64,000 bases of DNA, taken from positions 4,092,001-4,156,000 of the forward strand of contig OY969891.1 in the NCBI GenBank assembly GCA_963704355.1, written 5' to 3'. The notes under the pieces are model-generated. The model ran no database searches, had not been told where the DNA came from, and was given only the letters and a program-made list of their open reading frames with translations. Shown here piece after piece: positions 10,043 through 17,875 of this stretch. A program made the translations under genes and the position numbers. The number at the start of each line of letters is the position of its first letter. Within the stretch, counting starts at the first letter, position 1. Source of the DNA: Bog-473 sp963704355. Its GTDB lineage: Bacteria; Actinomycetota; Acidimicrobiia; Acidimicrobiales; RAAP-2.

Positions 10043-10704
10043 CTAGCCCTCTTCGCCCGCGGTATCCGCAGCCTCCCCGGTCGGCTCGGTGGCGGCCCCT
10101 TCGGCCCCCTCCTCGCCCTCGCCCTCGGCGGCCTCTTCTTCCACCGTGACCCGCGGCGGCTGGCCGATCGCGACCGCCGACTCGGGGTCGACGTCGGTCG
10201 TCACGCCCTCGGGCAACGCGAGGTCCGAGACGCGCACCTGGCCGCCGATGGTCAGCCCGCTGACGTCGGCCTCAATGGAGCTCGGGATGGCCGTGGGCAG
10301 CGCGTTGATGGCCAGGGTGAACAGCTGCTGCTCCACCAGCCCGTCGCCGTGGTGCACCTCGATCGCCTCGCCGATCAGCGTGATCGGCACGTCGGCGCTG
10401 ATGACCTCGTCGCGCCGCACGATGATGAAGTCGACGTGGGTGACCGTCTGCGCCACCGGGTGGCGCTGCATCTCACGGGCCAGGGTCAGGTAGGTGGTCG
10501 ACCCCGTCCGCAACGAGAGGAGTTGGTTGGACCCGGCCTCGCTGGTCAGGGCACTGCGCAGGTCCCGGGCCGCGACGGCGACGGGCACCGGATCGGTCCC
10601 GTGCCCGTAGATGACGCCCGGGATCTTCCCTCGCGCCGCAGTCGGCGGACGGCGCGCGAGCCCAGCGGGCGGCCAACCTCGGCGGCAAGTACGACTTCGG
10701 CCAT
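10043..10704 (-). CDS. rplY: Ribosomal protein bL25 (Ctc/TL5 form), frameshifted
   Basis: 5S-rRNA-binding protein of the large subunit with the long C-terminal extension. ATG 10704 opens AEVVLAAEVGRPLGSRAV and RRLRREG. The frame then breaks and resumes as KIPGVIYGHGTDPVPV, continuing through the beta domain (SGLTIGGQVRVSDLALPEGV) to an acidic tail. The codons at the break read GAG GGA AGA where GAG GGx AAG is expected, so one base is missing from a G run at about 10628-10630. It lies directly upstream of pth in the conserved order. The intact product would be about 220 residues. Confidence 0.92.
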
Positions 10705-10772
10705 GACGGGTCTCCTCGGGTACGTCGAGAGCAGGGGCACGGAGGCGGCGGCCTCCGGCGAGGAAGTCCAGG

Positions 10773-12275
10773 TTAGCCGCCCGGGGCGCTCCCGGACCAC
10801 CGGACGGCGCCGTCCTCGTCGCCCGCGAGCCAGCCCGGCGCCGGCGCATCGTGCACGCCCAGGTCCTCGAGCAGCCGGGCCTGGAGCGCCACCTGTTCCG
10901 CCAGCTCCTGGTTGAGGTCCGCGACCTCGAGGGTTTCGCGGCGGGACTGCGCCAGCAGCGTCTCGTAGTGCGCCCGCAGCCGGCTGAGTCGCCGGTCCGA
11001 ATATGACAGCAGCCCGCTCCGTGACCGCTGCAGAGCGACGAACTGCCGGTAGAGGTCGTGGTAGAGGTCCTCGGCGGTCGTGGGGAGGAGAGGCGCCCGC
11101 TCCGGCCCGGGCGACGGGATCACATCGGTGCCGAAGAGCTCGCACAGGACGTCGCGGGTGGTCTCGAGATAGGCGCGGCCCGAGAAGTCATCCGGCTCGA
11201 GGTGGGCCCCCTCGGCCCACTCGTTCCATGCGTTCACGAACACGATGCCGTCCCGCCCCGCCGACCGCGCCTGGCGCATCGTCGCCTCGCGCAGCCAGCT
11301 CCCGTAGCGCTCGGGCGTGCGGTCGCGCAAAATGGTCGCGTCGCCGCCCGGTCGTCGCGGGGTGTTGTCCCATCCGGTGGCCACGCACGGGTAGCGCGGC
11401 CACGCGACCGCGGGACGGTTGAGATAGCCCGAAGCCACGGCGTCGTAGTCGTATTCGGTCGACCCGTCCCCGCCCGACCCCGCCAGCGGATCCAAGAAGG
11501 TCGACAACAGGTGCGGCACGAACTCGGCGCTGGCGTCGAACCCGAACGCGCTCGGTGGGCGGGTGTCGGTGCTCGTCTCGAACATCACCAGCCAGGGCGC
11601 TTCCTCACCCGCCGCGGCACACTCCCGGCGCCACAGCTCCACCGTGCGCGTCGGGTTCGGCAGGACTTCGACGCGGTACACCGCGAGCAGCGGCCGGCCG
11701 GCGATGCGGATGTAGCGAGGGTCCTTGAAACACTGGATCAGCCAGCGGATGTGTTCGAGGTCATCCTCTTCGCTGAACTCCTGTTCGACGAGCATCTCGT
11801 CGGTGGAGCTCTGCCAGCGTCGGTACCAGCTCTCGTTGGCCCAGCACAGGGCAAAGGGAAAATCGGGCTGCCCGGACGCGCGCACCTCGTCGAACGGTCG
11901 GCCCAGCATGCGCTTCCCGCTGAACCAGTAGTGGTAGTAGAGGAATCCCGAGATGCCGTGCTCCCGGGCCAGCCGCGCCTGGAGGTATCTCGTCTCGGGC
12001 ACCCTCAGGTCGTAGAAGCCGAGCTCGCCGGGCAGGTCGGGCTGCCGGTGGCCGGGGAAGAGCGGTCTCGCCCGCGCCACCACGCTCCACTCGGTGAACC
12101 CGTTGCCGTGCCACGCGTCGTTCTCGGGCACCGGGTGGAACTGCGGGAGGTAGAAGGCCAGTACGTGCGGGCGCTGCGCTTCGCCCTCGACGTGCTGCGT
12201 ACGGAAGCTTGTCAACGACCGACGATCCTTCAGGCTGAGCGTTTTGCTGTTCGCACGAGCTTGGTGTGCAGCCAC
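10773..12275 (-). CDS. WbsX-like (GH99-like domain) glycan protein
   Basis: Cell-surface polysaccharide enzyme of the glycosyltransferase-WbsX / glycoside hydrolase 99-like group. Characteristic blocks are AFYLPQFHPVPENDAWHGNG, FTEWSVVARARPLFPGH, GISGFLYYHYWFSGKRML, FALCWANESWYRRWQ and the C-terminal VFVNAWNEWAEGAHLEPD. Residues about 420-480 form a coiled-coil tail (SRRETLEVADLNQELAEQVA). No signal peptide is evident. The start is taken at GTG 12275, overlapping the preceding methyltransferase by 46 bases; a later start is possible. It sits with that methyltransferase inside an otherwise conserved housekeeping string, which suggests insertion. The exact substrate is unknown. Confidence 0.82.
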   Translation of the reverse strand: MAAHQARANSKTLSLKDRRSLTSFRTQHVEGEAQRPHVLAFYLPQFHPVPENDAWHGNGFTEWSVVARARPLFPGHRQPDLPGELGFYDLRVPETRYLQARLAREHGISGFLYYHYWFSGKRMLGRPFDEVRASGQPDFPFALCWANESWYRRWQSSTDEMLVEQEFSEEDDLEHIRWLIQCFKDPRYIRIAGRPLLAVYRVEVLPNPTRTVELWRRECAAAGEEAPWLVMFETSTDTRPPSAFGFDASAEFVPHLLSTFLDPLAGSGGDGSTEYDYDAVASGYLNRPAVAWPRYPCVATGWDNTPRRPGGDATILRDRTPERYGSWLREATMRQARSAGRDGIVFVNAWNEWAEGAHLEPDDFSGRAYLETTRDVLCELFGTDVIPSPGPERAPLLPTTAEDLYHDLYRQFVALQRSRSGLLSYSDRRLSRLRAHYETLLAQSRRETLEVADLNQELAEQVALQARLLEDLGVHDAPAPGWLAGDEDGAVRWSGSAPGG

Positions 12276-13192
12276 CTGAGCGGGGCCGTGAGCCGCATGC
12301 TCTTCGTCCCGAGGACCGCTTGGTAATTCGCCTCCGCCGCGGCACGCGCGCTCTCGGACTGCCGCAGGGCCTTCTCCAGGTCCTCGACGTTGTGCTCGAG
12401 ACCGGCGACGCGGTCGCGCAGCTGCGTGCGCAGCAAGGCCGTGCGGACGTTCTCGTAGTGCACGTGGTCGGACAGCTCGTTGACTCGATCCGAGAGTTGC
12501 GCGAGGGCCTGCGTCCCGTTGTCACGGACGGACTTCGTCACGAACTGGTAGGTCTCGGCCTCGGGATCGGTGAGGACCTGGTCGACGATCCGGTCGTCGA
12601 CCTCTTCCCGTCTCACACCGATCTCGGATTGGAACAGCGGCATGATGACGCGCTTGGTCTCGACCACACACAGCCCCGCGTCGGTGTGGAGTTGGCGCGA
12701 CGACTCGGCGGTGAAGAACCGCACGTGCGTTCGGTCGAGCAACCCTTTGTCCGCATACCGGAAGCGGCCCAGCAGGAGGGAGAGGCGGACGTCGCCGTGG
12801 GCCACGTTCGGCAACGAGGTGACGACGTACCCAGACGGTTTGAGCTTGCGGACGGCCTGGCGCAGCGAGTCAAGTGGGTCGCGGAGATGCTCCAGGACGT
12901 CGCCCAGCACGACGACGTCGAACGATTCGTCCTTGACGTAGTTCCACACGTCACCCTCGTCGATGTTGCCGACGACGACCCGATCGGCCCACGCCTCAGC
13001 GGCGCCGGCGGCGTCGGGGTCGATCTCGATCCCGACGACTTCGCAGCCCCGTTCCGCCATGACCTTGGTGAGGTAGCCGGTGGAACATCCGACCTCGAGC
13101 ACCGCCTTGTTGTGCCCGACCCACGTGAGGATGTAGCTGTGACTGTTGTTGTCGGCGTCGGGGTCAACCGGTACTTCGTACATCGACGACAA
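12230..13192 (-). CDS. Class I SAM-dependent methyltransferase with C-terminal coiled coil
   Basis: Methyltransf_11/23-type enzyme probably acting on a surface glycan. SAM-binding motif I is KAVLEVGCSTGYLTKVMAE, the acidic loop is VVGIEIDPDAA, and motif IV is FDVVVLGDVLEHLRDPLDSL. A GYVVTSLPNVAHGDVRLSLL block follows. The last 110 residues are predicted coiled coil (LRDRVAGLEHNVEDLEKALR), matching the coiled-coil tail of the adjacent WbsX-like protein, so the two may interact. TTG 13192 is chosen because GGGAGG lies nine bases upstream; ATG 13183 gives the same protein three residues shorter. The sugar position methylated cannot be inferred. Confidence 0.82.
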   Translation of the reverse strand: MSSMYEVPVDPDADNNSHSYILTWVGHNKAVLEVGCSTGYLTKVMAERGCEVVGIEIDPDAAGAAEAWADRVVVGNIDEGDVWNYVKDESFDVVVLGDVLEHLRDPLDSLRQAVRKLKPSGYVVTSLPNVAHGDVRLSLLLGRFRYADKGLLDRTHVRFFTAESSRQLHTDAGLCVVETKRVIMPLFQSEIGVRREEVDDRIVDQVLTDPEAETYQFVTKSVRDNGTQALAQLSDRVNELSDHVHYENVRTALLRTQLRDRVAGLEHNVEDLEKALRQSESARAAAEANYQAVLGTKSMRLTAPLRWLHTKLVRTAKRSA

Positions 13193-13259
13193 ATACGCTC
13201 GCCTCCCGAGCCGCCATAGACAATGCCAATGCCGGCGGACACCCCGACCAGTCGGCCTC

Positions 13260-13265
13260 ACTATA
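13260..13265 (-). promoter_or_regulatory. Candidate -10 box upstream of the methyltransferase/WbsX pair
   Basis: TATAGT on the minus strand, about 68 bases before the TTG start, in the 120-bp gap after prs. No convincing -35 box is visible. It would give this pair its own leadered transcript. Confidence 0.35.
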
Positions 13266-13312
13266 CGTCGCAGTCCCCTTCACCCGGCTCATCCGCCGGC
13301 CCGCGACTGCAG

Positions 13313-14284
13313 TCAGACCAGGTTGTCGCCCCCGAAGAGCTCCGAGACCGAGGTGTCCTCGAACACGGCGTCGATGGCGTCGGCGATGATCTTGGCCACC
13401 GAGAGGATCTCGAGCTTGTCGAAGCTGCGGTCCTCGGCCACCGGCAGCGTGTCGGTCACCACGACCCGGGAGATCGGCGCCGCCTTCAGCCGGTCGACGG
13501 CGGGGTCCGAGAGCACGGCGTGGGTGGCCATGGCCGAGATGTCCGAGGCGCCGGCCTCGGACAGCAGCTCCGCCGCCGCACAGATCGTCCCGGCGGTGTC
13601 GATCATGTCGTCGATGAGCACGCAGTGGCGGCCCTCGACGTCGCCGATGACGTGGCGGGCCTGAACCTCGTTGTAGGTGCCGTAGGGGCGGGTCTTGTAG
13701 ATGAGGGCCAGCTCGCAGCCAAGATGCTGGCTGTAGCGCTCGGCCACCTTCACCCGGCCCGCGTCGGGCGCCACCACCACTACGCCGTCGCCGAAGTTCT
13801 CGCGCATGTACGCCTCGAGGACCGGAGCCGCCACCAGGTGGTCGAAGGGCGTGTTGAAGAAGCCCTGGATCTGCCCCGAGTGCAGGTCGACGCTCACGAC
13901 GCGGTCGGCACCGGCGGCCGAGAGCATGTCGGCCACCAGCTTCGCCGTGATCGGCTCGCGGCCCGTCGACTTGCGGTCCTGGCGCGAGTAGCCGTAGTAC
14001 GGGCAGACCGCGGTGATGCGCTTCGCCGACGCCCGCTTGGCGGCGTCGATCATGATCAGCTGCTCCATCAGCGAGTCGTTGACGGGGCTGGCGTGGGTCT
14101 GGACGATGAAGACGTCGCACCCGCGGATGGAGATGTCGTACTTGCAGTAGATCTCCCCGTTAGCGAACTCCCGCAGGTTCGCCTGGCCCAGCTCGACGCC
14201 GAGGTGCCCGGCGATGTCGTGCGCCAGCTTCGGGTGGGCGCGGCCCGACACCAATTCCAGGCGCCGCCGCGGGATGAGCTCCAC
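13313..14284 (-). CDS. prs: Ribose-phosphate pyrophosphokinase
   Basis: Makes PRPP from ribose 5-phosphate and ATP for nucleotide, histidine and tryptophan synthesis. The 323-residue protein has REFANGEIYCKYDISIRG, the flexible-loop region AVCPYYGYSRQDRKSTGREP, VVSVDLHSGQIQGFF, VVVAPDAGRVKVAERYS, and the PRPP-binding loop HCVLIDDMIDTAGTICAA. The start is GTG 14284. Gene order glmU-prs-(insert)-rplY. Confidence 0.97.
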   Translation of the reverse strand: MELIPRRRLELVSGRAHPKLAHDIAGHLGVELGQANLREFANGEIYCKYDISIRGCDVFIVQTHASPVNDSLMEQLIMIDAAKRASAKRITAVCPYYGYSRQDRKSTGREPITAKLVADMLSAAGADRVVSVDLHSGQIQGFFNTPFDHLVAAPVLEAYMRENFGDGVVVVAPDAGRVKVAERYSQHLGCELALIYKTRPYGTYNEVQARHVIGDVEGRHCVLIDDMIDTAGTICAAAELLSEAGASDISAMATHAVLSDPAVDRLKAAPISRVVVTDTLPVAEDRSFDKLEILSVAKIIADAIDAVFEDTSVSELFGGDNLV

Positions 14285-14291
14285 GGCTCAG

Positions 14292-14297
14292 ACGCTA
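14292..14297 (-). promoter_or_regulatory. -10 box of prs
   Basis: TAGCGT lies seven bases before the GTG start, so transcription should begin at or next to the start codon. Confidence 0.5.
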
Positions 14298-14343
14298 CTG
14301 CCCCGCTGTGCCCGCGTTCTCCGGCCCGGGCGCCGCGCCTTGG

Positions 14344-14367
14344 ACTCTAAACACGCAGATTTAGAGT
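14344..14367. repeat. Perfect inverted repeat, 8-bp arms, between prs and glmU
   Basis: ACTCTAAA and TTTAGAGT enclose an eight-base loop and are followed on the plus strand by TTT. It is unusually AT-rich for its surroundings. It shares TAAACA, GCAGA and GAGTTTTC blocks with the inverted repeat at 14511-14546, so the two look like diverged copies of one element. Confidence 0.75.
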
Positions 14368-14439
14368 TTTCGGGGCCCCGCCCCGCCGGAGTCGCCGGAC
14401 CGGCACCGGGGAGCCTCCCGGTGGTCTCGCCGCCGGCGC

Positions 14440-14503
14440 GACGCCGGCACGACGCCGGCACGACGCCGGCACGACGCCGGCACGACGCCGGCACGACGCC
14501 TGC
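14440..14503. repeat. Short tandem repeat, 11-bp unit
   Basis: Five perfect copies of GACGCCGGCAC occupy 14440-14494, with degenerate partial copies on both sides. Each unit contains the palindrome GCCGGC. The array lies between two inverted repeats, in the 329-bp gap 14285-14613 that carries no credible gene. Short frames through the array merely translate the repeat. Confidence 0.9.
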
Positions 14504-14510
14504 GCTGTCC

Positions 14511-14546
14511 CTGAAAACCGTAAACAGGTCTGTGCAGAGTTTTCAG
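14511..14546. repeat. Nested inverted repeat downstream of glmU
   Basis: Outer arms CTGAAAAC and GTTTTCAG are perfect complements, and inside them ACAG-GT-CTGT forms a second stem. There is no run of T after it. It could act as a processing or termination hairpin for glmU, or be a copy of a palindromic repeat element. Confidence 0.7.
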
Positions 14547-14613
14547 CGACATCACCGGCGCTCTCCCCGAGAGATCCCGGCGCCGGCGCCGGCCCCCACG
14601 GCCCCCGGGCCGC

Positions 14614-15714
14614 TCAGTCCGGAGGGCCGAGCCGCACCGAGTGCGCCGCCAGCTCCTCGCCGGCCGCCACCTCGGCGCCCGGGTCGAGCACGCTGAACGG
14701 CCCCACCCGCGCCCCGTCGCCGATCCGGGCCCTGGTGCACACGCAGGTGGCCAGCACGGCCCCCTGGCCGACCACCGTGTCGGTCAGCACGCTGTTGGAC
14801 CCGATCTCGGACCCCGCCCCGATGCTGCACGCGCCGCGCAGGATCACCCCCGGCAGCAACGAGACGTCCGCTTCGAGGTGGGCCTCGGCGTCGACGTAGG
14901 TCCGCTCGGGGTCCCACATCGTCACGCCCCGGCGCATCCAGCGTTCGTTGATCCGGTCGCGCAGCTCGGCCTCGGCGACGGCCAGCTGGGCCCGGTCGTT
15001 GACGCCGGCGGCCTCCATCGAGTCGGGCAGCACCAAGGAGCGCACCGTGTAGCCCGCGCTGCTCAGCACCGCCACCGCATCGGTGAGGTAGTACTCGCCC
15101 AGGGCGTTGGCCGGGCTCAGCCGCCGCAGCGTGGGCGCCAGGATGCTGCGGCGGAAGCAGTAGATCGAGGTGTTGACCTCGTCGATGGCCCGCTCCTCCT
15201 CGGTGGCGTCCGTCTCCTCCACCACCCGGGCGACGTCGCCGTCCTTGCCGTGCACGACGCGCCCGTAGCCCGAGGGGTTCTCGACGACAGCGGTCAACAG
15301 AGTGGCGCCGGCGTCCTCGGCCCGGTGCGCGCGCACCAAGGCGGCGAGCGTCTGGGGGCGCAGCAGCGGCGTGTCGCCCGGGAGCACGACGACGTCCTCC
15401 ATCTCGTCGTCGTCGTCGGGCAGGCCGGTCAGCCCGACCGCCAGGGCGTCGCCGGTCCCCGAGCGAGTCAGCTGTTCCACGAACTCGATCTGCATGGCAG
15501 GGGGCGCGTCCTGCACCAGCGTCTTGGTCACCCACTCGCCCCGGTGGCCGACCACGACCACGACCCGGCGGACGTCGATCTCGGCCATGGCGTCGAGCAC
15601 GTGGAGGATCATCGGCCGGCCGCACAGGAGGTGGAGCGGCTTGGGCCGCTCGGAGCGCATCCGCGTGCCCTCGCCGGCGGCCAGGACCACGGCAGAGAGG
15701 CGGCGATGCTCCAT
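14614..15714 (-). CDS. glmU: GlmU-like UDP-GlcNAc pyrophosphorylase, truncated acetyltransferase domain
   Basis: Uridylyltransferase of UDP-GlcNAc synthesis for peptidoglycan. ATG 15714 opens AVVLAAGEGTRMRSERPKPL, the nucleotidyltransferase signature. VVLPGDTPLLRPQTL, ENPSGYGRV, VNTSIYCFRR and EYYLTDAVAVL follow. The left-handed beta helix begins (DPERTYVDAEAHLEADVSL, GVILRGACSIGAGSEIGS) but stops after about 110 residues at RLGPPD. The product is 366 residues against about 450-480 in bifunctional GlmU. The catalytic-histidine region of the acetyltransferase is absent, and no other frame downstream supplies it. The stop lies next to the repeat region. Acetylation of GlcN-1-P may therefore depend on another protein. 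Confidence 0.85.
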   Translation of the reverse strand: MEHRRLSAVVLAAGEGTRMRSERPKPLHLLCGRPMILHVLDAMAEIDVRRVVVVVGHRGEWVTKTLVQDAPPAMQIEFVEQLTRSGTGDALAVGLTGLPDDDDEMEDVVVLPGDTPLLRPQTLAALVRAHRAEDAGATLLTAVVENPSGYGRVVHGKDGDVARVVEETDATEEERAIDEVNTSIYCFRRSILAPTLRRLSPANALGEYYLTDAVAVLSSAGYTVRSLVLPDSMEAAGVNDRAQLAVAEAELRDRINERWMRRGVTMWDPERTYVDAEAHLEADVSLLPGVILRGACSIGAGSEIGSNSVLTDTVVGQGAVLATCVCTRARIGDGARVGPFSVLDPGAEVAAGEELAAHSVRLGPPD

Positions 15715-15768
15715 CGCCGCATTCTTAGCCCGGCGGGACACCCGGCGTGCGTATGGGACACTCGTGGC

Positions 15769-16683
15769 GTGCCGGAGCAGGTGCCCTACGACGAGTTCGG
15801 GCTCTTTCACGAGAACGCAGAGGAGTACGGCCTGGCCTACCCAGGGCCGCCCGACGTGCACCGGGCCGACGTCGAGGTCTCGCCGGGACGGCGCGTCTCG
15901 AGCCTCGTCTGGGGCGGCGCCACCGGGCCCCCCGAGCTGGTGCTCGTGCACGGCGGGGCCCAGAACGCGCACACCTGGGACACCGTCGCCCTCGCGCTGG
16001 GCCGCCCACTGCTGGCGGTCGACCTCCCGGGCCACGGCCACTCCGACGGCGGCCCCGAGGGCTCCGTCTCCGTCGGCAGCAACGGCCGCGATCTGGCCAC
16101 GGTCGTCCGGACGCTGGCCCCGGACGCCCGCGGTGTCGTCGGCATGTCGCTCGGCGGCATGTCGTCCCTCGCGCTGGCGGACCACGCGCCCGAGCTCGTG
16201 CGCGCGCTGGTGCTCGTCGACATCACACCGGGGGTCAGCGCGGAGAAGGCCGCACCCGTGACCAACTTCATCAACGGCCCGGCCAGCTTCGCCAGCTTCG
16301 ACGACATCCTGGCCCGGACCATTGAGCACAACCCCACCCGCTCGGTGTCCTCGCTGCGCCGGGGCATCCTGCACAACGCGCAGCAGCGCGACGACGGCAC
16401 CTGGGTATGGCGCTACGCCCGCTTCCGCACCGACCCGGCGGCGGTCTCCCATCCCGACTTCACGAACTGGTGGGAGGCCGTCTCCCGCCTGGCCGTCCCG
16501 GTCATGTTGGTGCAGGGCCTGGCGTGGTCCGTCGTCGACGACGCCGACGTGGCCGAGCTCCTGCGCCGCCAGCCCGGGACGAGGGTCGAGGGCGTCGAGG
16601 GTGCGGGCCACAGCATCCAGGGCGACCGGCCCCTCGAGTTAGCGGCGCTCGTCGAGGACTTCCTGTTCCCGGGTGCAGGCTGA
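15769..16683 (+). CDS. Alpha/beta hydrolase
   Basis: Serine hydrolase fold protein of 304 residues, probably cytosolic. The oxyanion/HG region is LVLVHGGAQNAHTWD. VDLPGHGHSDGG follows, with the nucleophile elbow GVVGMSLGGMSSLALAD (Ser in GMSLGG) and a catalytic His in GAGHSIQGDRP near the C-terminus. The start is GTG 15769; a second GTG four codons later is possible. The stop overlaps the next ATG (ATGA), so the two genes are co-translated. The substrate is not evident. Confidence 0.85.
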   Translation: MPEQVPYDEFGLFHENAEEYGLAYPGPPDVHRADVEVSPGRRVSSLVWGGATGPPELVLVHGGAQNAHTWDTVALALGRPLLAVDLPGHGHSDGGPEGSVSVGSNGRDLATVVRTLAPDARGVVGMSLGGMSSLALADHAPELVRALVLVDITPGVSAEKAAPVTNFINGPASFASFDDILARTIEHNPTRSVSSLRRGILHNAQQRDDGTWVWRYARFRTDPAAVSHPDFTNWWEAVSRLAVPVMLVQGLAWSVVDDADVAELLRRQPGTRVEGVEGAGHSIQGDRPLELAALVEDFLFPGAG

Positions 16684-17036
16684 TGGGCGAGAAGGTCTGG
16701 TTCTCGCGGCGCGCCCTCAAGCTGCACGCGGTCATCCTGGTCCTCGTGCCGGGGTTCATGGCCCTGTGCATCTGGCAGATCTCCCGTGCCGTCGGCGGCA
16801 ACAGCCTGAGTTGGGCCTACGTCTTCGAATGGCCGCTCTTCGCCGGCTACGCCATCTACATGTGGTGGCGTTTCGTGCACGAGGCACCCGACTCGGCGGC
16901 GCCTCCGGCCGCCGAGCCCGCATTGCCCGCCACACCGGTCGAGTCGGCACGCCAGGAGAAAGAGGACGCCGATCTCGCTGCGTACAACGACTACCTGGCC
17001 CAACTGGCCGAGCGCGACCAGGCCGCCGGGCGGTGA
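16683..17036 (+). CDS. Small two-pass membrane protein of unknown function
   Basis: 117 residues. Two hydrophobic helices (LHAVILVLVPGFMALCIWQI and WAYVFEWPLFAGYAIYMWW) are joined by a short loop. A polar Pro/Ala-rich cytoplasmic tail ends in an acidic, helical EKEDADLAAYNDYLAQLAER. It overlaps the hydrolase stop by four bases. I do not recognise a named family, although short proteins of this shape are common in actinobacteria. Confidence 0.75.
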   Translation: MGEKVWFSRRALKLHAVILVLVPGFMALCIWQISRAVGGNSLSWAYVFEWPLFAGYAIYMWWRFVHEAPDSAAPPAAEPALPATPVESARQEKEDADLAAYNDYLAQLAERDQAAGR

Positions 17037-17044
17037 TGTGTGCG

Positions 17045-17117
17045 CTCCGGGGGGAGGGCTCGAACCTCCAACATCCGGCTCCAAAGGCCGACGTTCTGCC
17101 GATTGAACTACCCCGGA
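17045..17117 (-). tRNA. tRNA-Gln (UUG anticodon)
   Basis: A 73-nt cloverleaf. The acceptor stem TCCGGGG/CCCCGGA carries discriminator G. The anticodon arm TCGGC-CTTTGGA-GCCGG has TTG at positions 34-36. The T arm is GGAGG-TTCGAGC-CCTCC. The 3' CCA is not encoded. Confidence 0.95.
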
Positions 17118-17189
17118 CCGAGGCGATCGCCCACTAGAGGTTAGGCACTGGGGCGCACCACCCGGCACTGCTCCGACCAGGCCCGGCGG

Positions 17190-17195
17190 TAGCTT
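17190..17195 (+). promoter_or_regulatory. -10 box of the OmpR-type regulator
   Basis: TAGCTT ends eight bases before the GTG start; no ribosome-binding site intervenes. Confidence 0.45.
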
Positions 17196-17203
17196 CTTCC
17201 ATC

Positions 17204-17875
17204 GTGCGCATCCTGGTGGTGGACGACGACCTCGCCGTCCGCCGGTCCATCGACCGGGCCCTCCGCCTGGAGGGCTACGACGTGGTGACCGTCCCCTCGG
17301 GCGGGGAGGCCCTCGAGGAGCTGGCGCAGACGCCGCCCGACGCGCTCATCCTCGACCTCGGCCTGCCCGACCTCGACGGGCTGACCGTGTGCCGGCGGAT
17401 GCGGAGCGCCGGCGACGACACCCCGGTCCTCATACTCACCGCGCGCGATGCCATCGACGACCGCGTGCAGGGGCTCGATGCCGGGGCGGACGACTATCTC
17501 GTCAAGCCGTTCGCGCTGGCGGAGCTGCTGGCCCGCCTGCGCGCGCTGCTGCGCCGGCGCTTCGAGGGCGAGGGTGGCCTGTTGCGCGTCGGCGACCTCA
17601 CCCTCAACCTCTCGACGCGCGAGGGGCAGCGGGGCGAGCGTGCCTTCACACTGACCCGGATCGAGTTCGACCTCCTCGAGATGTTCCTGCGCCACCCGCG
17701 CCAGGTCCTCACCCGCGAGGTCCTGCTCAACCGCGTATGGGGCTTCGACTTCGACTCGGGGACCAACTCGTTGGCCGTCTACGTCGGCTACCTGCGTCGC
17801 AAGCTCGAGGAGGAGAACGAGCCCCGCTGCATCCAGACGGTGCGCGGCGTGGGCTACGTGCTGCGCGACGCATGA
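17204..17875 (+). CDS. OmpR/PhoB-family response regulator
   Basis: DNA-binding regulator of 223 residues resembling the MprA/PrrA/TcrA group. The receiver domain (1-115) has the acidic pocket VVDDDLAV, phospho-acceptor Asp in LILDLGLPDLDG, Thr in LILTAR and Lys in DDYLVKPFALAELLARLRAL. The winged-helix domain (about 130-222) has LTRIEFDLLEMFLRHPRQVL, RVWGFDF and VYVGYLRRKLE, ending in VRGVGYVLR. The stop overlaps the partner kinase ATG (ATGA), so the pair is co-translated. Confidence 0.93.
   Translation: MRILVVDDDLAVRRSIDRALRLEGYDVVTVPSGGEALEELAQTPPDALILDLGLPDLDGLTVCRRMRSAGDDTPVLILTARDAIDDRVQGLDAGADDYLVKPFALAELLARLRALLRRRFEGEGGLLRVGDLTLNLSTREGQRGERAFTLTRIEFDLLEMFLRHPRQVLTREVLLNRVWGFDFDSGTNSLAVYVGYLRRKLEEENEPRCIQTVRGVGYVLRDA

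Noticed and set aside
14288..14555. Short open frames through the prs-glmU gap encoding an 11-residue repeat (CRRRAGVVPAS).
   Set aside because: They are translations of the 11-bp tandem repeat in arbitrary frames, with no ribosome site and no conserved composition.
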